Positions 1-4,754 of a DNA stretch of 6,873 bases are shown piece by piece. The position numbers were made by a program, and so were the translations under genes. Source of the DNA: Spirochaetaceae bacterium (GTDB lineage: Bacteria > Spirochaetota > Spirochaetia > Treponematales > Breznakiellaceae); contig JAISZQ010000116.1 of NCBI GenBank assembly GCA_031269165.1, forward strand, positions 1 through 6,873. Direction: 5' to 3'. The stretch's first letter is position 1; each line of letters opens with the position of its first letter. The notes beneath the pieces were generated by a model. The model was not told where the DNA came from, did no database searches, and saw only the letters and a list, made by a program, of their open reading frames with translations.

Positions 1-9
1 ATTCCGTGT

Positions 10-15
10 TATACT
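10..15 (+). promoter_or_regulatory. possible -10 box (TATACT) of the nuclease gene
   Basis: TATACT matches the sigma-70 -10 consensus at five of six positions and sits six bases before the ATG at 22. If it is used, transcription would begin at or next to the start codon, giving a leaderless mRNA. That would fit the missing Shine-Dalgarno sequence. The -35 region falls outside the window, so this is weak. Confidence 0.25.
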
Positions 16-21
16 GGCGTC

Positions 22-1002
22 ATGGCAAAATCAAAGAGCGGCGCGAAAGACAAAAAAGCAACAGGGAAGAAACCGGGGGGCAAGCGGGCCGGGGACATAT
101 TCGACCGCTCGTTCAAGCAGATCATCTCGAGCCTGTCGCAGGGGGCGATGACACGGTTCATCAACGGGCTTTTCGGTTGCGACTACCCGCCGGACAGCGA
201 GGTGAGGCGCCTGAGCGCCGAGCAGATCGGGACGGGCCTTGAGAAGCGCCTGCCTGACGAGGTGGTGTCCATAGCGGGGCGCACCTACATCATCGAGGAA
301 CAGACGGCGGATGACGCGAACATGGCGATACGGGTGTTTGAATACAGTTTTGCCCAAGCGTTAAGGGAGAAGGAAACGGAGGAGGGGGTGATCACGCTGC
401 CCTTTCCCCGCGCGGCGGTGATATATCTGGAAGCGGGGCGCGCGACGCCGGACAGTCTGGAGATACGGGTGGCGTTTCCCGGGGGAGACACGGGCCGGTA
501 CATGATAGAGACGGTGAAACTGCTTGAGTACAGCATAGAGGGGATAGCGGAGCGCGGGCTTTCGGCGCTGCTGCCGTTTTACATTCTGAAGCTAAGGAGA
601 GGGGCCAGGGAGGCGAAGACCGAGGAGGAACGGAGAGAGGTGGAGGCGGGGTTTCGGGAGACGGGGATGAGGCTGAAAGAGGCGATAGAGGGGAGCGCGG
701 AAAGAGGTCTGTTCACGGACGAGGACTTGGCGACCCTGCTTGAAAGACTTATGGGATTGGTGCAATATATAGGGGAAGGATATGAAACCACGGAGGTAAC
801 GGATATGTTAGACAAGACGTATATGGGCTACGGTACGAGAATGAGGCTGGAAGGCGAACGGGAAGGCAAGCTGGAGGGCGAACGGGAAGGCGAGCGGAGA
901 GGCAAGCTGGAAGGCGCGACCGAACGGCGGCGGCTCGAGAAAGAAATCGAGCGGCTCAGGCAGGAGAACGAGGAGCTCAGCCGGAAACTTCAGACGGCGT
1001 AG
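22..1002 (+). CDS. PD-(D/E)XK nuclease, Rpn/transposase-like family
   Basis: This 326-residue protein resembles the Rpn/YhgA-like and PDDEXK_2 'nuclease family transposase' proteins, which are proposed DNA endonucleases linked to recombination. After a basic, disordered-looking N-terminus (residues 1-24), the family block starts at DRSFKQIIS (28-36) and FINGLFG (46-52). The likely nuclease core has Asp79 in LPDEVVSI and the E-x-Q motif at Glu92-Glu93-Gln94, followed by the conserved Met101, Arg104 and Tyr108 of MAIRVFEYSF. Residues 275-298 are Gly/Glu/Arg-rich tandem repeats, and 300-324 form a heptad-patterned coiled coil (LEKEIERLRQENEELSRKL), perhaps for oligomerisation. No Shine-Dalgarno sequence lies in the 21 bases before the ATG. 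About 10 of 19 isoleucines use AUA, and AGG/AGA/GGG are common, unlike the neighbouring genes, which suggests acquisition. The family call is fairly firm. The cellular role and the DNA target are unknown. Confidence 0.85.
   Translation: MAKSKSGAKDKKATGKKPGGKRAGDIFDRSFKQIISSLSQGAMTRFINGLFGCDYPPDSEVRRLSAEQIGTGLEKRLPDEVVSIAGRTYIIEEQTADDANMAIRVFEYSFAQALREKETEEGVITLPFPRAAVIYLEAGRATPDSLEIRVAFPGGDTGRYMIETVKLLEYSIEGIAERGLSALLPFYILKLRRGAREAKTEEERREVEAGFRETGMRLKEAIEGSAERGLFTDEDLATLLERLMGLVQYIGEGYETTEVTDMLDKTYMGYGTRMRLEGEREGKLEGEREGERRGKLEGATERRRLEKEIERLRQENEELSRKLQTA
847..916 (+). repeat. in-frame tandem repeat in the nuclease gene tail
   Basis: Two adjacent 24-bp units (847-870 and 871-894) are identical at 22 of 24 positions. 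A shorter 12-bp unit (895-906) and the start of another copy (907-916) follow. The array stays in frame and encodes Glu-Gly-Glu-Arg / Gly-Lys-Leu repeats just before the coiled coil. Such arrays can change copy number by slippage without breaking the frame. Confidence 0.8.
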
Positions 1003-1009
1003 GAGACGC

Positions 1010-1032
1010 CCGGGTCAATCCCGGTATGTTTT
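1010..1032 (+). terminator. possible weak intrinsic terminator of the nuclease gene
   Basis: CCGGG (1010-1014) and CCCGG (1020-1024) form a five-pair GC stem with a TCAAT loop, eight bases after the stop codon. It is followed by TATGTTTT, a poor U-tract. Position and shape fit a weak rho-independent terminator on the plus strand, but the stem is short. Confidence 0.4.
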
Positions 1033-1048
1033 GCGCTTGCTCTACCCT

Positions 1049-1153
1049 GAGGCTGTTCCGAAACACAAGCGAGTTTTGACGAGCCGCGCTAAAGCAAAGT
1101 TACTGGGCAAACAAAGTTTGCCTTGCCAAAACCTCAAATTTTGGAACAGTCTC
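1049..1153. repeat. 105-bp nested palindromic, MITE-like element
   Basis: The ends are inverted repeats: GAGGCTGTTCCGAAA (1049-1063) pairs with TTTTGGAACAGTCTC (1139-1153) at 13 of 15 positions. Inside, GAGTTTTG (1071-1078) pairs with CAAAACCTC (1127-1135) through one bulged base. At the tip, GGCAAAC (1106-1112) and GTTTGCC (1116-1122) form a perfect seven-pair hairpin with an AAA loop. The direct repeat CCCT directly abuts both ends (1045-1048 and 1154-1157), as a short target-site duplication would. It encodes no protein. It lies between two convergent genes, so it could also end transcription in both directions. Whether it is a true mobile element depends on finding further copies in the genome. 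Confidence 0.6.
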
Positions 1154-1188
1154 CCCTCTTTGAGAAAAGCGGTGTTTTTTGTGAGGAC

Positions 1189-1950
1189 TCACGTTTTCGC
1201 CGCTATCTGTTTCCGGTTTTTTATCCTGTAGACCAAGAGCAGGAAATGGTAGTAGATAAAGGGAAAAACACGGAAAATGAAGAAGGGTTTTTTGAGGCAG
1301 AAACCAACCCACTCAAGGCCGTGGTCGAAAGCGAAGCGGGAGGGGCGTTTTCGTTTTTCGGCAAACACTTCAAACATATCCGATACCCAGAGCCGCATAC
1401 CTTTGGGGAGACTTGCGGTGTTTCGCGCAAGCCAGCGTTCCCGGCCCCGTATGCCTTGGCCGATGAGCAACAGGGACGGCGCGCTCTTACGGATTGAGAG
1501 GATCAGGGTTTCCTCGCTTTGTTTGCGGAAAACGCCTGGACAGCGGCCGATGATGCGGAGGCGGGGGAAGGTTTCGCGGATATTTTTCTCCGTTTTGCGA
1601 AGTATCGGCGGCTTCCCGCCCAGCAGATAGACGGTCTCTTCACAGGCTTCAAGGAAAGAGAGGATGCTCACCACAAAGTCAAAGGGCATATACCGGACGG
1701 GGGTTTTCCCGGTGAGGAATCTCGCGCCGCCGAGCAGACTCTTCGATATGGGGATGACCAGGGCCGCATCGGTTACCATGTTCCGGTAATCGCCCGGACG
1801 CCTGGCCCGCAACAAATCCCATACCGACAGCAAGACGATGTTTTTGCCGAATTCCTTGTTTTTGAGCGATTCGTGAACAAATTGCTCGAACCTGTCCTCC
1901 GCGATAATGTCGATCGGTACGCCGAGCAGGTCTATTCTTTCAATTTCCAC
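1189..1950 (-). CDS. WecG/TagA/CpsF-family glycosyltransferase-like protein, divergent
   Basis: This 253-residue protein follows the WecG/TagA/CpsF (GT26) layout. These enzymes usually transfer a sugar such as N-acetylmannosamine or its uronic acid to a lipid-linked acceptor at the cytoplasmic membrane. Matching segments are LLGVPID (8-14), VYLLGG (107-112), FPRLRIIGRCPGVF (128-141), SAPSLLLIGQG (156-166), RPSR (202-205) and GLEWVGF (211-217). The last 30 residues (KKPFFIF...FLLLVYR) are hydrophobic and basic, consistent with membrane attachment. The usual catalytic PDG Asp is replaced (PIS, 67-69), and the G-x-P-K-Q-E motif reads GIRGRE (166-171), so donor or activity may differ. The start is GTG at 1950, because GGGAG lies five bases upstream and the family begins near 'GVPID'. 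The frame is open to 2040 but that would overlap rsmE. It follows rsmE by 14 bp and is probably co-transcribed with it. The fold is likely; the reaction is uncertain. Confidence 0.75.
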   Translation of the reverse strand: MEIERIDLLGVPIDIIAEDRFEQFVHESLKNKEFGKNIVLLSVWDLLRARRPGDYRNMVTDAALVIPISKSLLGGARFLTGKTPVRYMPFDFVVSILSFLEACEETVYLLGGKPPILRKTEKNIRETFPRLRIIGRCPGVFRKQSEETLILSIRKSAPSLLLIGQGIRGRERWLARNTASLPKGMRLWVSDMFEVFAEKRKRPSRFAFDHGLEWVGFCLKKPFFIFRVFPFIYYHFLLLVYRIKNRKQIAAKT

Positions 1951-1953
1951 GAG

Positions 1954-1960
1954 ATCTCCC
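1954..1960 (-). promoter_or_regulatory. ribosome-binding site fixing the GTG start of the WecG-like gene
   Basis: The minus strand reads GGGAGAT just after the rsmE stop codon, with the GGGAG core five bases before GTG at 1950. It is the clearest Shine-Dalgarno sequence near any candidate start in this frame and supports the shorter, non-overlapping gene. Confidence 0.5.
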
Positions 1961-1964
1961 GTTT

Positions 1965-2765
1965 TTACGATTTCCACAATTCCCCCAATTTCCAAAATGC
2001 AAACTCTCTCGCCGTCACCGAAACGACGCCCACGGCCCATGCCGCCGCCGTCTCAACGCGCAACACGTTTGGCCCCATATTGATCACGACAAACCCGTTT
2101 TGAACGAAGTCTGCCGTCTCCTCGTCCGCCAATCCCCCTTCCGGGCCGATGACCACGAACACCGTATCCGGACGGAAGGCGAGTGCCCGATGAAAAGAGC
2201 CGTCCGCGCCCTTTTCTTTTTCGTGCAAGAGCAGGGCCGCCGTGTTTTCGCCCCGCGCCGCCGCCTGAGTTCGCGCTTCCCGGTAATAGGCCAGAGCCTC
2301 GTCCACGCTGCCTCTGGGCTCCTCAACCGTTGTCGCGACCGGTGATCCCGACTGTTGCCGTGCCTCCCGGACGATCCTCCGCCAGCGTTCCAGCCGGAAG
2401 GTTGCGGCCTTGAAGGAATAACGGCTCACGAACGGGACGATCGCGTACACGCCGCCTTCGGTTGCCTGCCGGACAAGCAGATCCATCTTTGCCGGTTGCG
2501 GGACGGCCTGCAAGAGGATGATCAGAGGCCCGCCGTCCTCCCGTTTTTGTTCGGCGGGAGTTTCCTCCACGCGGACCCCGCAGAGCAAGGCGTTTTCTTC
2601 GGCAGAGATCACGGTGAGCCGCGCCGGAGAACCGTCCGGCAGGGCCGCATCCAACACGTCTCCGGCCTTTACCCGCCGCACTCGCGCCAGGTAGTGATAA
2701 TCTTTTCCAGACAGGATAATGCGGCCGTCCGGCGAAGGAAAATCCCGTAACAAAAACTGTTTCAA
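1965..2765 (-). CDS. rsmE: 16S rRNA (uracil-1498-N3)-methyltransferase RsmE
   Basis: RsmE is a SPOUT-family enzyme that methylates N3 of U1498 in helix 44 of 16S rRNA, in the assembled 30S subunit, using S-adenosylmethionine. The 266-residue protein has the N-terminal PUA-like RNA-binding domain (about 1-75, with GKDYHYLARVRRVKAGD) and the C-terminal SPOUT domain. The trefoil-knot cofactor motifs are clear: IGPEGGL (206-212) and GPNVLRVETAAA (231-242). Upstream is the family segment KMDLLVRQATEGGVYAIVPF, in which the usual 'ELG' reads 'EGG'. No ATG is available. The TTG at 2765 gives MKQFLL, the usual family N-terminus. A TTG at 2804 would add 13 residues and has no good Shine-Dalgarno sequence. 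GGAG lies 13 bases before 2765, which is a long spacing, so the start is less certain than the identity. It is followed by the WecG-like gene after 14 bp. Confidence 0.93.
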   Translation of the reverse strand: MKQFLLRDFPSPDGRIILSGKDYHYLARVRRVKAGDVLDAALPDGSPARLTVISAEENALLCGVRVEETPAEQKREDGGPLIILLQAVPQPAKMDLLVRQATEGGVYAIVPFVSRYSFKAATFRLERWRRIVREARQQSGSPVATTVEEPRGSVDEALAYYREARTQAAARGENTAALLLHEKEKGADGSFHRALAFRPDTVFVVIGPEGGLADEETADFVQNGFVVINMGPNVLRVETAAAWAVGVVSVTAREFAFWKLGELWKS

Positions 2766-3021
2766 CTTTTCCGTTTCACTCCACCTGCCGTCCGGCTGCC
2801 TCAACAGTACCCGCCCACTGAACGGCGGCGCAACCGCTCCTCGGCGGCAACGTTACCAACAGGCGGCGTGCAACCGGCTACCGAGACATACCCTTCCCTT
2901 CGACTCTACAGCGGTGTCCCCCTACGGGGAGTGAACGCCCTTCCTACGCTCGACAAGGCGGCTTATCGTACTTCGCCAAGAAAATAGTAAGCACGATGCC
3001 CGATGCATCCACGTTCCATTT
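2766..3021. other. non-coding gap between the protease gene and rsmE
   Basis: This stretch of about 256 bases holds no convincing gene. In the rsmE frame a TAA closes the reading frame shortly above the TTG at 2804. It contains the GGCGGC-type repeats listed separately, a small hairpin (TCCCC/GGGGA, around 2918-2930) and a five-pair hairpin at 2995-3009 just after the protease stop. I see no clear sigma-70 promoter for rsmE, although one would be expected here if rsmE is not read from the protease transcript. Confidence 0.5.
2824..2876. repeat. three imperfect GGCGGC...CAAC(C)G direct repeats
   Basis: The plus strand carries GGCGGCGCAACCG (2824-2836), GGCGGCAACG (2843-2852) and GGCGGCGTGCAACCG (2862-2876), all in the same orientation and starting about 19 bp apart. 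They fall in the presumed leader or promoter region of rsmE. They could be protein-binding repeats, or just low-complexity GC-rich DNA. Confidence 0.45.
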
Positions 3022-4518
3022 TCAATTCCCCGGAGGGGTAGCGAGGGCTTGTTCGACGACGGCGCTCTCTTCCTGAAGAGCCCGCAACGTCTTCGTATTT
3101 TGAATGAGATGCAGGAAATTCTCCTCGCGCAACACTTTCATCGCTTCCTGAAGCTGAACGTCATACTCAAGGTCGTAGACGGGGCTGATAACCGTCCGGT
3201 TCTGCTCGTCACGGATAAGCCGGTCAACAAGCGGCGATGGAAGGGTGTACTCGGCCTGAATCCGCTGGGAAAACGCCTGAGTTTCCTCTTTGGCCGCGTC
3301 CGGGTGTTCTTCCACAAAAAGGGGAATGGCCCGCGCCTTGATCAGCGCGACAAGTTTCTCGCTTTCCTCGGCACTAATCGCGGGAAACAGCACTTCGCGG
3401 TCGGGTGGAATGCCCACCTTGTCAATGTTCACGTCGCTCGGCGTATAATAACGGGCGGTGGTGAGTTTAAAGCCGGCACCGGTACGTTCAAGCGGATAAA
3501 CCTGCTGCACCGACCCCTTGCCGAACGATTTTTCTCCGACGAGGAAGGCGCGGCTCCGGTCTTTCAGCGCGCCCGCGACAATTTCCGATGCCGACGCGGA
3601 TCCCCGGTTGATAAGAACCACGATGGGCATATCTTTCGGCACCAGCGCGGCGGAACGGGCGTTGTAATCGCGGCTCTGGCCCGGAATCCGCGACTTGACG
3701 GACACCACGGGACCTGAATCAAGAAAAAACTCGCACACGTCGACCGCCGCGTCAAGGCGTCCTCCGTAATTGTTCCGCAAGTCCAGAATCAGCGCCTTGT
3801 AATTCGCTTTTTTAAAACCCGCAATCACTTCACGCGCCCGGTTCGCCGTCATCGAACTAAACGAGAGCAGCTTGAGATACCCCACGTCGCCGCCGATTAT
3901 CGCTTGTTTTACCGTAGGCACCTCAATCACCGCCCGCGTCAAGGTTACGGGAAACGTAAGGAACTTACCGCGCCGCACGAGAATCCCCACGTTTTCGCCG
4001 ACCGGCCCCTTGAGCCGCGCCAGCACGTCGTCCATGCTCAACGTTTCCGTTGACTCGCCCTCGATCTCGATGATAAGGTCGCCGGGTTGCAACCCCGCCT
4101 TCCAGCCGGGCGTATCTTCGATGGGCGCCGCAATCTCCACATAAGCCGGATTGTCCTCGGCACTCTCGACCGGCTTGGAGATGTACAGTCCCACCCCGCC
4201 GTAATTTCCCTGAATCACGTTCTGGTTAAGGTCGGCCATGTCCTTTTCGGCAAGAAACACCGAATACGGGTCGCCCAGTGCGGCCATCATCCCGTTCATC
4301 GCCCCTTCGTAGAGTTTCTGCGCGTCCACACTGTCTACAAAGTGATTCTGCACAAACTCAAAGACACTCTGAATGTAGGACGTGTAACGGCGGGTATCCG
4401 CATTGGAGGCAAGCCCCTGAGCGTCCGCCGGAGGAACCGACGCGACGAATATAGCGGCGCAAAAAAAGACGATAAGGACGGCCCACACAAGCCGCGGATG
4501 GGTTTTGTCGTATAACAT
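3022..4518 (-). CDS. ctpA: C-terminal processing peptidase, S41 family (CtpA/Prc-like)
   Basis: This is a periplasmic serine protease that trims or degrades proteins from their C-termini, in envelope protein maturation and quality control. The 498-residue protein starts with a signal peptide (hydrophobic about 10-28) and a probable signal peptidase I site after Ala33 (ADA|QG). A PDZ domain follows (about 100-190, with GNYGGVGLYISK and GLQPGDLIIEIEG), then the S41 catalytic domain (about 205-385). By alignment with E. coli Prc (Ser430, Asp441, Lys455), the catalytic serine is the middle one of GSASASE (Ser309), with Asp320 in LKDRSRA and the general base Lys334 in SFGKGSVQ. DLRNNYGG (246-253) is the conserved strand near the active site. 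A helical tail of about 115 residues follows. ATG at 4518 is preferred because GGAG lies nine bases before it. The ATG at 4533 has no such site and would add five residues. Its natural substrates cannot be read from the sequence. Confidence 0.93.
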   Translation of the reverse strand: MLYDKTHPRLVWAVLIVFFCAAIFVASVPPADAQGLASNADTRRYTSYIQSVFEFVQNHFVDSVDAQKLYEGAMNGMMAALGDPYSVFLAEKDMADLNQNVIQGNYGGVGLYISKPVESAEDNPAYVEIAAPIEDTPGWKAGLQPGDLIIEIEGESTETLSMDDVLARLKGPVGENVGILVRRGKFLTFPVTLTRAVIEVPTVKQAIIGGDVGYLKLLSFSSMTANRAREVIAGFKKANYKALILDLRNNYGGRLDAAVDVCEFFLDSGPVVSVKSRIPGQSRDYNARSAALVPKDMPIVVLINRGSASASEIVAGALKDRSRAFLVGEKSFGKGSVQQVYPLERTGAGFKLTTARYYTPSDVNIDKVGIPPDREVLFPAISAEESEKLVALIKARAIPLFVEEHPDAAKEETQAFSQRIQAEYTLPSPLVDRLIRDEQNRTVISPVYDLEYDVQLQEAMKVLREENFLHLIQNTKTLRALQEESAVVEQALATPPGN

Positions 4519-4527
4519 AGTTTTATG

Positions 4528-4531
4528 CTCC
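4528..4531 (-). promoter_or_regulatory. GGAG ribosome-binding site deciding the protease start
   Basis: GGAG on the minus strand lies nine bases before the ATG at 4518. It is inside the first codons of the longer alternative that starts at 4533, which itself has no Shine-Dalgarno sequence. This favours the shorter 498-residue protein. Confidence 0.65.
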
Positions 4532-4554
4532 ATTATCGGCGTTTTTCAAAAAAT

Positions 4555-4585
4555 ATTAAAGGCCCCCGCTTCAGGGCACTGTCAT
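4555..4585 (-). promoter_or_regulatory. possible weak promoter of the protease gene
   Basis: The minus strand has ATGACA (4585-4580, five of six matches to the -35 consensus) and an AT-rich TTTAATATTTTTT run from 4560 onward. TTTAAT (4560-4555) could serve as the -10 with a 19-base spacer. The spacing is longer than ideal. A start near 4546 would give a leader of about 28 bases that includes the GGAG. Confidence 0.25.
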
Positions 4586-4609
4586 GTGCTTTGATAACTG
4601 GTCGGCAGA

Positions 4610-4645
4610 CCGGATGCACACCGCCCATGGACGGTGTGCTACCGG
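4610..4645. repeat. imperfect inverted repeat between htpG and the protease gene
   Basis: GCACACCG (4616-4623) and CGGTGTGC (4632-4639) form a perfect eight-pair stem around an eight-base loop. The outer CCGG pair (4610-4613 and 4642-4645) extends it past a two-base mismatch. No U-tract follows on either strand. It could be an mRNA-stabilising hairpin or part of a dispersed intergenic repeat. Confidence 0.55.
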
Positions 4646-4690
4646 CTGAGAGAGCCGCTCCAAGCAGCACGCCTCCTTTGGACGGGTGCC

Positions 4691-4708
4691 GCTCGCTCGC
4701 AATGACGG
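4691..4708 (-). repeat. TCATTGCGAGCGA-type dispersed repeat motif
   Basis: The minus strand reads CCGTCATTGCGAGCGAGC. I recall closely similar 'GTCATTGCGAGCGA' strings as parts of dispersed intergenic repeats in several unrelated bacteria. The motif lies among other palindromic DNA between htpG and the protease gene. Membership of a repeat family is recall only and needs a genome search. Confidence 0.4.
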
Positions 4709-4710
4709 AC

Positions 4711-4742
4711 GGGGGCGGGCTTTCAAAACGGTACCCGCCCCC
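4711..4742 (-). terminator. GC-rich hairpin after htpG, probable terminator
   Basis: GGGGGCGGG (4711-4719) and CCCGCCCCC (4734-4742) form a perfect nine-pair stem with a 14-base loop, starting 12 bases after the htpG stop codon on the minus strand. The stem is very stable, but no U-tract follows, only CGTCCGTCATT. It may act as a U-less terminator or protect the htpG mRNA 3' end. Confidence 0.45.
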
Positions 4743-4754
4743 AGGCGTCAGCCC

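Noticed and set aside
1181..1192. GTGAGGACTCAC palindrome at the WecG-like stop codon as a terminator
   Set aside because: The minus-strand transcript continues with A residues rather than a U-tract, and the stem is only five pairs with a two-base loop.
1951..2040. A 30-residue N-terminal extension of the WecG-like protein
   Set aside because: It would overlap the rsmE 3' end by 76 bp, and its residues only reflect the rsmE sequence in another frame. A GTG with a nearby GGGAG follows the rsmE stop.
1519..2103. A plus-strand reading frame of 194 codons opposite the WecG-like gene and the end of rsmE
   Set aside because: It runs across two well-supported minus-strand genes and shows no family features.
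2993..3010. Hairpin GATGC/GCATC after the protease stop as a terminator
   Set aside because: The stem has only five pairs and the U-rich stretch begins several bases after it, so I do not call it.
3049..3717. A plus-strand reading frame of 222 codons opposite the protease gene
   Set aside because: It lies wholly antisense to the S41 catalytic domain, has no recognisable motif and no ribosome-binding site that I can see.
4436..4460. Cys in the protease signal segment as a lipoprotein attachment site
   Set aside because: The cysteine follows two phenylalanines inside the hydrophobic core and does not fit a lipobox. An ADA|QG signal peptidase I site fits better.
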